10,518 nt of DNA from Oscillospiraceae bacterium (lineage in GTDB: Bacteria > Bacillota > Clostridia > UBA1381). The notes below the pieces were generated by a model. It was not told the origin of the DNA, made no database searches, and saw nothing but the letters and a program-made list of their open reading frames with translations. A program made the position numbers and the translations under genes. Below, one piece after another: positions 1-6,103 of the stretch. The DNA lies in assembly GCA_022508725.1 (NCBI GenBank), contig JAFLUR010000057.1, forward strand, positions 1-10,518, written 5' to 3'. How positions within the stretch are numbered: position 1 is the stretch's first letter; each line of letters begins with the position of its first letter.

Positions 1-197
1 CGAATTCCGTGCCGGCAGAAAAATCCACTCAAAAATCCAACGATCGGAGGAATACTAAACAGGCTCTTACTCTCCGGCGCAAAGCGCATAGGCGTTCGCG
101 CCGGTTTTCGCCCGGCTGTATGGATGACCTGTAATACGGCGGCTCTTTTATGTCCCTTTTGTCATTGGAAATATGTCCCTTTTTGATTTAAAAATCG
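1..197. other. Left-edge region without a recognisable gene
   Basis: I see no supported gene here. The plus-strand frame starting at base 1 is open to a TGA at 184-186, but its translation resembles no family I know and has no start in the window. A perfect 7-bp inverted repeat, CCGGCGC at 74-80 and GCGCCGG at 98-104, encloses a 17-base loop. Two AAAAATCCA copies occur between bases 20 and 40. Together with the ATGTCCC repeats just to the right, this looks more like the edge or remnant of an inserted element than like coding DNA, but this is inference. Confidence 0.4.
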
Positions 198-221
198 TCA
201 TCGACCGGATGAAAATGTCCC
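150..221. repeat. Three direct ATGTCCC repeats next to and inside the trmK 3' end
   Basis: The heptamer ATGTCCC occurs at 150-156, 173-179 and 215-221, always in the same orientation and followed by C/T and a T-rich run. The third copy lies inside the trmK reading frame and encodes part of its last residues. Short, repeated GGGACAT-type motifs on one side of a boundary resemble the multiple transposase-binding repeats at ends of some IS21/Mu-like elements. No transposase, second end or target duplication can be seen, so the element assignment is only a hypothesis. Confidence 0.4.
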
Positions 222-926
222 CTTTGTATCCGCTTTGAATTTTGAAACCGCTTTTTCCAAAAGCCTCTCATAAACGATAAGATTTTTTTCCTCCTCCGGG
301 GTTCTGTTCGCCGCCCTTTTTATCCCCCCGGATATTTTTGCGAATTCCTTTATTTTTTTATCAAGCAGCATATCAAACAATTTATGACCGTAAAGCATAG
401 GCGGCAGGTGCAGATCCAAAATATCGCCGGACCCGCCGCCGCTGCCCTTTTCGCACACAAATATATTATATATCTTAAACCCCTCCGCCGCAAGATCCTC
501 CGCGACAATTTCAAAGCCGTTTTCAAACAAATACCGTCTGAGCTCATGAGCGGAATTCATCGGCTGTAAAATAAGCCTGTCCGCCGATCTCGCCTTGTCG
601 ATATCATTGCTTATAATATCCCTTATCATAATTCCGCCCATTCCCGCAATGATTATCTCCCCCGCCGCTCCCTTTTCCACGGCGGAAAGTCCCGCTCCGA
701 GTCTGAGAGCTATTTTATCGGCAAGATCGTATTTAACGACATTGTTCCTTGCAATTTCAAGCGGGCCTGTTCGTATATCGCTTGCGTAGGCTCTCTCGCA
801 TCTTCCGTCAAGCACGGCGTTAATGGGGATATAAGCATGATCGGTGCCTATATCCGCGATAATTTTCGCCGATATTTTATTATGTATCGCCGTAAGGCGC
901 GGAGTATCATATATTTTTGTTGACAT
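198..926 (-). CDS. trmK: tRNA (adenine(22)-N1)-methyltransferase, TrmK family
   Basis: This 242-residue protein belongs to the TrmK/YqfN family, SAM-dependent enzymes that methylate N1 of adenine 22 in tRNA in the cytoplasm. The Rossmann motif I IADIGTDHAYIP is at residues 23-34, the family motif IAGMGG is at 93-98, and LILQPM is at 118-123. A helical C-terminal part follows, as in the family. The length is close to the roughly 240 residues usual for it. I chose the ATG at 924-926 because AAGGAG stands 9 bases upstream; a longer frame starts at 977 but has no such support and its extra residues do not fit the family. The last dozen residues (KADTKGTFSSGR) are partly encoded by an ATGTCCC repeat and may be a replaced tail. 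The gene is the leftward neighbour of the DnaA-box cluster. Confidence 0.9.
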   Translation of the reverse strand: MSTKIYDTPRLTAIHNKISAKIIADIGTDHAYIPINAVLDGRCERAYASDIRTGPLEIARNNVVKYDLADKIALRLGAGLSAVEKGAAGEIIIAGMGGIMIRDIISNDIDKARSADRLILQPMNSAHELRRYLFENGFEIVAEDLAAEGFKIYNIFVCEKGSGGGSGDILDLHLPPMLYGHKLFDMLLDKKIKEFAKISGGIKRAANRTPEEEKNLIVYERLLEKAVSKFKADTKGTFSSGR

Positions 927-967
927 AATATAGGGCTCCTTTCGTCCCAAACAGCCTGTTTGTCCTA

Positions 968-1243
968 TTATCCTCAAAGTTATTCACATATGTGGATAAC
1001 TTGTAAATATATCATATTCATCGTATCAGTTCCCGTTTATTCCTCATTTATACACACAAAATTGTGGATAACCGCGCAATTTTCCACTAATTTTTTACAT
1101 TCGGCTTTGTTATGCGGTTTAAAAATTCGGTCATATCCGGTATATTTGTGGATAAATTTGTGGACAGCGTGGATAAATGCGCAAAAAAATCCTATTTTAT
1201 CGGTTTTGTATGTGGATAAAATCCGATACACATATGTGGATAA
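968..1243. other. oriC: DnaA-box cluster, candidate chromosomal replication origin (oriC)
   Basis: Five perfect DnaA boxes are present as TGTGGATAA (TTATCCACA on the minus strand) at 991-999, 1063-1071, 1147-1155, 1211-1219 and 1235-1243, all in one orientation. One-mismatch boxes are TTATCCTCA at 968-976, TTATTCACA at 980-988, TTATACACA at 1048-1056 and CGTGGATAA at 1168-1176; a weaker TGTGGACAG is at 1159-1167. Nothing in the surrounding 10 kb is comparable. AT-rich candidate unwinding stretches lie at 1000-1020 and just after the last box (TATTATTAT, 1243-1251), where AAT triplets on one strand could serve as DnaA-trios. DnaA binds such boxes to open the origin. No dnaA or dnaN lies in the window, so a DnaA-titration or secondary cluster remains possible. 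The parS array about 4.5 kb away supports an origin-proximal position. Confidence 0.75.
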
Positions 1244-1456
1244 TATTATTATGCCGGAATGTGGTTTACATAATCAATCAAAATATACACCTATCCTCAT
1301 ACCGCGCCCTAATTTTACGCTATACCCCAAAGGTCCGGATAACGGAAGCTTACGGTTATATTATAACAAAGCATGACAGGATATACAAGGAAAAATTCGA
1401 TAAATTCCGCCATTGTATCGCAATAAAAAACGCGCGGAAGAATTTTTTCGATAAGC
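1244..1456. other. Intergenic region between oriC-like cluster and ger operon terminator
   Basis: I find no gene with a credible ribosome binding site on either strand and no recognisable RNA gene. The first part is AT-rich and borders the last DnaA box, so it may belong functionally to the origin. A plus-strand open frame crosses the region but it is low quality and runs over the DnaA boxes, the terminator and the small minus-strand gene. Confidence 0.4.
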
Positions 1457-1485
1457 AAAAGAAGCCCCCTCAAAGAGAGAGCTTC
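1457..1485 (-). terminator. Rho-independent terminator of the germination operon
   Basis: On the minus strand the arm beginning GAAGC at 1485 pairs with the arm ending GCTTC at 1461. The result is an 11-bp stem with two G-U wobbles and a TTT loop, followed by a short run of four T (AAAA at 1457-1460 on the plus strand). It stands 26 bases after the stop of the 55-codon gene and is positioned to end the leftward gerABC transcript before it reaches the DnaA-box cluster. Confidence 0.8.
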
Positions 1486-1510
1486 CCGCACGGAAATCAG
1501 GGAGCAAATT

Positions 1511-1678
1511 TTATCGCCGTATTACTCCGAGCAGCGACCCCATACACACCACAGACAGCAGCGTTATCGTCCATATCACCGCCATTCCCGTGTATTTCCC
1601 TTTCTTTCCCTCATAATATCCGTAGCTTACCGTCCTTATCATCGCCAAAATATATATAAACCACAAAAATTCCTTCAT
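1511..1678 (-). CDS. Small two-helix membrane protein, last gene of the ger operon
   Basis: A 55-residue protein starts at ATG 1676-1678 and stops at TAA 1511-1513. GAGGAG stands 9 bases before the start. The N-terminal part (about residues 3-20, with MKEFLWFIYILAMI) and residues about 31-52 (GMAVIWTITLLSVVCMGSLL) are hydrophobic. They are joined by a charged loop EGKKGK, and the protein ends VIRR. This suggests two membrane helices. The gene begins 51 bases after gerC in the same direction and is followed by a terminator, so it is probably cotranscribed with the germinant receptor genes. Small membrane subunits called GerD/GerX-type or 'D' subunits accompany some germinant receptor operons, and this could be one by position and topology, but I do not recognise the sequence. 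Confidence 0.65.
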   Translation of the reverse strand: MKEFLWFIYILAMIRTVSYGYYEGKKGKYTGMAVIWTITLLSVVCMGSLLGVIRR

Positions 1679-1729
1679 TAAAATAATCTCCTCTTTATGT
1701 GTCCCTTATGTCCCCACACATCATAAATA

Positions 1730-2929
1730 TTATTTCCGCGCAGTAAATCCGACTCTTCTTATTTCTATATCCGCGTCAATATCAAATTCCACCGGCTTTT
1801 CCTCCGCATTGTACCGGTCATAACCGTCCCGCGTAAAAAATCCCCTTTTCACATACTCCTTTATGCCGAGAATATCGCATTTCTCCTCATAGACCCTGTT
1901 CAAAAATTTCTCCGCCGCCTCCTTTAAATATCCGTTTATCTCCTCTTCATATTCATCAATATATTTCTCACCGTAATAATTCTGCGGCAGACCGGAAAGT
2001 TCCGCTTCCAAATGCACCTCCGCCTTTACCTTTATTCCGTCACTTTCCGCTCTGACCCTGTAATCGGTGTCACGGTTTTTCTCCACACGCAATGTCACGG
2101 GCATCGACGGGTCCTTTTTATTGTAAAATGTGATATATCCGTATTCAAATTTATCCGTCAGCATATTATACAGCTTTACCTCATCGCTTGTACACAATAT
2201 TTTCAGCTTGTCACCGGAGAATACTCCCATTCCCATCACGCCTCCGGCTGCGGTATTTTCCGCGTCCATGCGCACAAGCCCGTATTCGTACCCGTTTTGT
2301 ATTATCTCGCCTCCGTTCTCCGCCGGCTCTCCCGCAAGCGCCGCCGCAATATCCCTGCCGCCTCCCGATATGCTTTTATACGCATCCTCACTCGTTGTGT
2401 TGGGGATATACTCCGAATACACATTATCATACATCAGCTGATAATATTTTGCAGGATTTACCTCGCTCGACGGCTTTATATTCTTCAGATAATCCTCACT
2501 CCTGCCCTCCGCCACCGCTATATAAACATCGGGCCTTATTTCTCTGCCGCGGTTTATAAGCTCGATAAATTCACCTATTCCCTCTCTCGCCGTTTCCTCG
2601 GAAAATACGATAATACTCAAATGCGACAGGACAAATCTCTTGCTTACAAGATGATTTGCCACGTCCACAGCCGAATACAGCGTCGGCGCCTCTACCGTGA
2701 TATTCTCGACGATCTCGCCTCCGCTTTCGCCGCTCTCCGCTCCGGAATTTATCTCAAAAACCTTTGCATATTGAATGGTAAAGCTGTATCCGTTTTTTTC
2801 GTTTTTTTCGCTTTTGTCCACTCCCACCGCGACCGCATACAACAGATCATTCGGCTCGGCGATCCTTTTGCAGCCGCACAAAAAACACATCATCAAAATC
2901 AAAATCGCCGCAAAAAGCTTTTTTGTCAT
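1730..2929 (-). CDS. gerC: Spore germination lipoprotein, Ger(x)C / GerAC family
   Basis: This 399-residue protein is the C subunit of a GerA-type germinant receptor, a lipoprotein on the outer face of the inner spore membrane. The N-terminus is a lipoprotein signal: KK at residues 3-4, a hydrophobic stretch 5-17, and lipobox LCGC at 17-20 with Cys20 as the lipidated residue. The following text is typical of the family: a YAVAVGVDKSE segment near 31-41, VSKRFVLSHLSIIVFSEETAREGI in the middle of domain 1, and near the C-terminus AEKFLNRVYEEKCDILGI, the conserved domain-3 region. The length is normal for the family. Its start codon overlaps the gerB stop as ATGA (2926-2929), which indicates translational coupling. 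The C subunit follows B here, whereas many receptors are ordered A-C-B or A-B-C; A-B-C is the classical gerA order. Confidence 0.92.
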   Translation of the reverse strand: MTKKLFAAILILMMCFLCGCKRIAEPNDLLYAVAVGVDKSEKNEKNGYSFTIQYAKVFEINSGAESGESGGEIVENITVEAPTLYSAVDVANHLVSKRFVLSHLSIIVFSEETAREGIGEFIELINRGREIRPDVYIAVAEGRSEDYLKNIKPSSEVNPAKYYQLMYDNVYSEYIPNTTSEDAYKSISGGGRDIAAALAGEPAENGGEIIQNGYEYGLVRMDAENTAAGGVMGMGVFSGDKLKILCTSDEVKLYNMLTDKFEYGYITFYNKKDPSMPVTLRVEKNRDTDYRVRAESDGIKVKAEVHLEAELSGLPQNYYGEKYIDEYEEEINGYLKEAAEKFLNRVYEEKCDILGIKEYVKRGFFTRDGYDRYNAEEKPVEFDIDADIEIRRVGFTARK

Positions 2930-3990
2930 TTTCTCACCGCTCTCTTTTTAAGTATATACAATGCCGCCGTCAAAACGAACAGTATAAACGACAGCCAAAA
3001 CACGCACGCGCCGGGTATTTCCCCGCCGGCAAAACGATCCGGTATATTTATATCGATCACGGCGGCGGACGCGGCTGTGACCGCCGACGGTATTATCAGC
3101 ATTTTGCGATCCCTAAGCGAGAATCCCTTTTTCAGCGACAAAGACATATAATATACATACACTCCCGCCGATATGAATGTAAAAATACACCATACAAACG
3201 CAAGCACCGATTCCGCTCTTCTGAATACTCCCACAACATCGACACTCCTAACCATTTTATATACCGGCATGATTATTTCGGAGGACATGGGATAAGGATA
3301 CATCATTGTATAAACGACCGTTATCAGGACCGCGACCGCGCCGGAATATATTATCGCGCGTCTGCCCGATTTTTCCGCCTCCTCCGCGCTCTCAAATTCG
3401 GAAATTATCAAAGTAAACAATATAATATCGGAGAATACCGAAAGAGCGCTCCATCCGCTCAATATCGAAGCAATGCCTTTGCCGAGTACGGGACTTATGT
3501 TGGACAAGTCACATTCTCCGAAAAGAGACACGAGAAATATTATAATTACCGCCGATGCCGGAATGATTATTATCGAAATGAGATTTACAAGCGCGTTCAA
3601 TCCCATATACGCGCCGAATACCGCCGCCGCCGCGAATATTATGACTATCTGTTCGATCTCGGCGTCGGGCAGAAGGAACATCTTGATCGATTCGGGAAAT
3701 GCGCGCATCAATATTCCTGTATTTATTCCGAGAGCGCAGAACAAAACAACCCCCACCGCTCCCGCAAGCGCGTTTCCGCCTATCTCACGGCTCACCTCTA
3801 TCATATCACGACTCCCGCATACTCTGTATATACGCATACCCGCAAAAAATATCAGATACGCTGCCGCCGTGCAGATAAGCATTTGCAGCCATGCCCCCGT
3901 TCCCGAATTTATCACGAGCGCACGCGGAAAGGTCAGAAACAGCTTAACGCATATAATATTTATCATCAAAACGGTAAGTCCGTTTTTCAT
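2926..3990 (-). CDS. gerB: Spore germination permease, GerAB / endospore germination permease family
   Basis: This 354-residue polytopic membrane protein is the B subunit of a GerA-type receptor, a member of the APC transporter superfamily thought to bind the germinant. About ten hydrophobic segments can be followed from residue 3 to 346. Family-like features are FPE at 98-100 after transmembrane segment 3, and the stretch PVYKMVRSVDVVGVFRRAES (242-261) followed by W267, which fits the conserved P-Y-x-x-x-R ... R-x-E ... W pattern of spore permeases. AAGGAG stands 9 bases before the ATG. The C-terminus is basic (KKRAVRK), as expected for a cytoplasmic tail. It lies 37 bases after gerA and overlaps gerC by 4 bases, so A, B and C should be made together. 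Confidence 0.93.
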   Translation of the reverse strand: MKNGLTVLMINIICVKLFLTFPRALVINSGTGAWLQMLICTAAAYLIFFAGMRIYRVCGSRDMIEVSREIGGNALAGAVGVVLFCALGINTGILMRAFPESIKMFLLPDAEIEQIVIIFAAAAVFGAYMGLNALVNLISIIIIPASAVIIIFLVSLFGECDLSNISPVLGKGIASILSGWSALSVFSDIILFTLIISEFESAEEAEKSGRRAIIYSGAVAVLITVVYTMMYPYPMSSEIIMPVYKMVRSVDVVGVFRRAESVLAFVWCIFTFISAGVYVYYMSLSLKKGFSLRDRKMLIIPSAVTAASAAVIDINIPDRFAGGEIPGACVFWLSFILFVLTAALYILKKRAVRK

Positions 3991-4027
3991 TTTTATACTC
4001 TCCTTTCACACATTTTTCGACCGTATA

Positions 4028-5629
4028 TTACTTTTTCTTTTTCCATTTGCGGCTTATATCCGGCTCATAGCGTTCGTCCTGCGGCTTTAAAAATTTGGGG
4101 CGATACTCTTTTTTCCATATAGGCTTTACAAACAGCGTTCCCTGACCTCCGCTGTTTTTCGGATTCATAAGCGGCGACATAAACGGAATACCGAAATTCG
4201 ACTGCGCGCAAAGATATACCAAATATGCGAACGTTCCCGCGGCGATGGCGTAAAATCCGCTCACCGCTCCCAAAAATATAAATACCAGCCTTAATATCCT
4301 GTTTGTCCAGCCGAGTGAATAATCGCTTACCGCAAACGAGCATATGCCGGTCAGCGCGACCACTATTATCATTATCGGACTCACTATCCTCGCATCTACC
4401 GCCGCCTGCCCGAGTATAAGCCCCCCGACTATGCCGAGAGTCGAGCCTATCGGCCCCGGAACGCGTATCGACGCTTCACGGATTATCTCAAAGGAAAGCT
4501 CCATAATTATCATCTCGCTCAGACTTGAAAAGGGCACGTTCTCCCTCGACGCACTTATCGAATAGAGCAGATATGTGGGTATCAGCTCCTTATGATACAA
4601 CGTGGAGGCAAGATAAAGTCCCGGCAGAAACACCGATATGAACATTGCTATAAGTCTTACCGTTCTCGACATATTCGCATATGGCACACGCATATATGCG
4701 TCCGACGCCGAATGTGTAAGCTCTGCGGCATTCGTCGGGAAAATAAGCGCTTTGGGACTTCCGTTCATTATGACCGCTACCCTTCCCTCACTCAATGCTC
4801 TTGCCGTTCTGTCCGGGCGCTCGGTGCTCATAATGCGCGTTGTAAGCGAAAATGAATTATCTTCGATCATCAAAGATACCTCCTCGACCGAGATAACGTA
4901 ATCCATGTCAATGCCGTTTATCCTCTCCCTCACCTCATTTACCAGCGACGGGTTCGCCACATCGTCGATATAAAGCAGAATACAGGTCGTTCTGCTTACG
5001 TTTCCCACCTCGAGCGACTCGCATATGAGACGTTCGTTTTTCAAAATCTTTCTGACAAGACTGCAATTTGTGCGTATCATCTCGCCGAAAGCCTCCTGCG
5101 GTCCGTAGATGGACTGCTCGTTTTCCGGTTTGTCTATCCCCCTTGTCGCCCAGCCTTTCGTATCCAGCGATACCGCAAGTGGAATTTTGTCGATAAATAC
5201 ACCGCAGCCGCCGAAATTTATTTCATCCACAACGTCCTGCATATTATCGGTAAGCTTTGCCTGACTGTGCCATATAAGCTTTTCAATCAGATTATCGGCG
5301 GTTATATCGTCATCATCGCTTATCTCCGGCATACTCACAAGCGGCTCTATTATCGCTTTGTTTATAACATCGCCGTCCGCCATGCCGTCGATGAATACTA
5401 TAAATCCCTTTCTTCCGCCGGCATTTATATTCCTTACGACAACATCCGAATTGACCGGCACCGAAAATCTTGATTTGATATAATTCATGTTTGCTTTTAT
5501 ATCACCGCTGACGGCGCATTTTCTGTCCGGAGGATTTTTATTTTTGTTTTTTATGTTTTCTATATGAAATACCTCTTTTTCCTCCCTCTCCCGGTAGAGA
5601 AAGGGGGATAAAAAATCTTTTATATCCAT
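4028..5629 (-). CDS. gerA: Spore germination protein, GerA/GerKA family A subunit
   Basis: This 533-residue protein is the A subunit of a germinant receptor in the inner spore membrane; homologues have been shown to form an ion channel that opens on germinant binding. The soluble N-terminal part carries the family signature FIDGMADGDVINKAIIEPL (about 79-97) and the conserved GIDKPENEQSIYGPQEAFGE segment (164-183). RPDR (271-274) precedes the membrane domain. Membrane segments begin near 325 (IAMFISVFLPGLYLASTLY). The highly conserved stretch EIIREASIRVPGPIGSTLG (381-399) leads to VGGLILGQAAV and two or three more helices to about 474. The lysine-rich end (KWKKKK) is cytoplasmic. The ribosome binding site is weak (AAAGG, about 11 bases before ATG), but no better start fits. 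It heads the leftward operon and is divergent from parA. Confidence 0.94.
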   Translation of the reverse strand: MDIKDFLSPFLYREREEKEVFHIENIKNKNKNPPDRKCAVSGDIKANMNYIKSRFSVPVNSDVVVRNINAGGRKGFIVFIDGMADGDVINKAIIEPLVSMPEISDDDDITADNLIEKLIWHSQAKLTDNMQDVVDEINFGGCGVFIDKIPLAVSLDTKGWATRGIDKPENEQSIYGPQEAFGEMIRTNCSLVRKILKNERLICESLEVGNVSRTTCILLYIDDVANPSLVNEVRERINGIDMDYVISVEEVSLMIEDNSFSLTTRIMSTERPDRTARALSEGRVAVIMNGSPKALIFPTNAAELTHSASDAYMRVPYANMSRTVRLIAMFISVFLPGLYLASTLYHKELIPTYLLYSISASRENVPFSSLSEMIIMELSFEIIREASIRVPGPIGSTLGIVGGLILGQAAVDARIVSPIMIIVVALTGICSFAVSDYSLGWTNRILRLVFIFLGAVSGFYAIAAGTFAYLVYLCAQSNFGIPFMSPLMNPKNSGGQGTLFVKPIWKKEYRPKFLKPQDERYEPDISRKWKKKK

Positions 5630-5699
5630 AATAATTACAGCCTTTCCGTAAAAAATAAACTGCCCTTAATTTTTCGGGGAAATCCGCGCTTCCCGGCAT

Positions 5700-5730
5700 T
5701 ATTGTTGTCGGATATATCCGGTTTTATTCA
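5700..5730 (-). promoter_or_regulatory. Possible sigma-G-type promoter of the ger operon
   Basis: Reading leftward, TGAATA (plus-strand 5725-5730) is a good match to the forespore sigma-G -35 element. It is followed after 17 bases by CAACAATA (5700-5707), a poor match to the CATnnTA-type -10. The location about 70 bases before gerA is suitable and germinant receptor operons are known to use sigma-G. The -10 match is weak, and the -35 lies inside an 8-bp inverted repeat (CCGGTTTT at 5718-5725, AAAACCGG at 5731-5738), so this is tentative. Confidence 0.3.
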
Positions 5731-5756
5731 AAAACCGGCAAACAAACCGATACAAA

Positions 5757-5782
5757 TTTAAAATCCCGCGGGGGATTTTAAA
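5757..5782. repeat. 11-bp perfect inverted repeat beside the parS array
   Basis: TTTAAAATCCC at 5757-5767 is the exact reverse complement of GGGATTTTAAA at 5772-5782, with a GCGG loop. It ends 3 bases before the first parS site in the divergent gerA-parA gap. No transcript is expected to end here, since both flanking genes point away, so an operator or protein-binding site is more likely than a terminator. The right arm shares its ATTTTAAA text with the spacer of the parS repeats. Confidence 0.55.
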
Positions 5783-5785
5783 AAA

Positions 5786-5801
5786 TGTTTCACATGAAAC
5801 A
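5786..5801. promoter_or_regulatory. parS: parS site 1
   Basis: TGTTTCACATGAAACA matches the chromosomal parS consensus TGTTTCACGTGAAACA at 15 of 16 positions; the mismatch changes the centre from CG to CA. ParB binds such sites and spreads from them, using CTP, to form the partition complex. It is the first of three identical 16-mers between gerA and parA. Confidence 0.9.
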
Positions 5802-5823
5802 TTCCGTTCGGATATTTTAAAAA

Positions 5824-5839
5824 TGTTTCACATGAAACA
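5824..5839. promoter_or_regulatory. parS: parS site 2
   Basis: This is an identical 16-mer to site 1, with the same CA centre, starting exactly 38 bases after it. The spacer between the sites reads TCCGTTCGGATATTTTAAAA plus short flanks and is itself repeated once more. Confidence 0.9.
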
Positions 5840-5861
5840 TTCCGTCCGGATATTTTAAAAA

Positions 5862-5877
5862 TGTTTCACATGAAACA
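5862..5877. promoter_or_regulatory. parS: parS site 3
   Basis: This is the third identical copy, again 38 bases on. It has the longest palindromic flank (AAAATG on the left, CATTTT on the right). It is about 100 bases upstream of the parA promoter, so ParB loaded here could also influence parAB transcription, which is known for several par operons. Confidence 0.9.
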
Positions 5878-5978
5878 TTTTCTCAGCCGAAAATGCATGA
5901 TATAATTATCGAAATTTACATATTTTTCGATTTTTAAAGTATTTTTTTTATTTATTTCATAAATCTTTCAAATAAACA

Positions 5979-6006
5979 TTTACAATAAAAAAATTTGTGA
6001 TATAAT
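5979..6006 (+). promoter_or_regulatory. Promoter of parA-parB, vegetative type with extended -10
   Basis: TTTACA (5979-5984, one mismatch from TTGACA) and a perfect TATAAT (6001-6006) are separated by 16 bases. TG at 5998-5999 gives the TGn extension of an extended -10 element. The surrounding DNA is strongly AT-rich. The predicted transcription start is near 6013, giving a leader of about 90 bases before parA. Confidence 0.75.
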
Positions 6007-6013
6007 AAGAATA

Positions 6014-6073
6014 GCGGCTTTTCCTGCCGCATAAAATATCTCCGGCTCATTAGGATATACAGCGGGGATATTT
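6014..6073 (+). promoter_or_regulatory. Structured leader of the parA mRNA (two hairpins)
   Basis: GCGGC (6014-6018) pairs with GCCGC (6026-6030) around a 7-base loop, immediately after the predicted transcription start. A second stem pairs AAATATCTCC (6034-6043) with GGGGATATTT (6064-6073), 10 bp with one G-U pair, around a 20-base loop. No poly-T follows either stem and the parA ribosome binding site lies outside, so I assign no riboswitch class. It may stabilise the 5' end of the mRNA or carry unknown control. Confidence 0.4.
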
Positions 6074-6103
6074 GCAACATAAATCATTTAAAAGGAGGAA
6101 ACC

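Noticed and set aside
1..186. Possible 3' end of a plus-strand gene running in from the left
   Set aside because: The frame is open for 61 codons, but the residues look random, and it ends inside the ATGTCCC repeats. Without upstream sequence it cannot be supported.
1177..1659. Plus-strand open frame of 160 codons
   Set aside because: It crosses the DnaA boxes, a terminator and the better supported small minus-strand gene, and its translation matches nothing recognisable.
2012..4122. Long plus-strand open frames across the ger operon
   Set aside because: They lie opposite gerC and gerB, have unnatural compositions (many R, H, Y and S) and no ribosome binding sites, while the minus-strand frames match known germination families throughout.
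5718..5738. Rho-independent terminator from CCGGTTTT/AAAACCGG
   Set aside because: It lies between two divergent genes, where no transcript should end, and there is no T-run after it in either direction beyond the stem itself.
5777..5882. CRISPR-like array
   Set aside because: The 38-bp periodic units have nearly identical spacers and a palindromic parS core; there are no unique spacers or cas genes.
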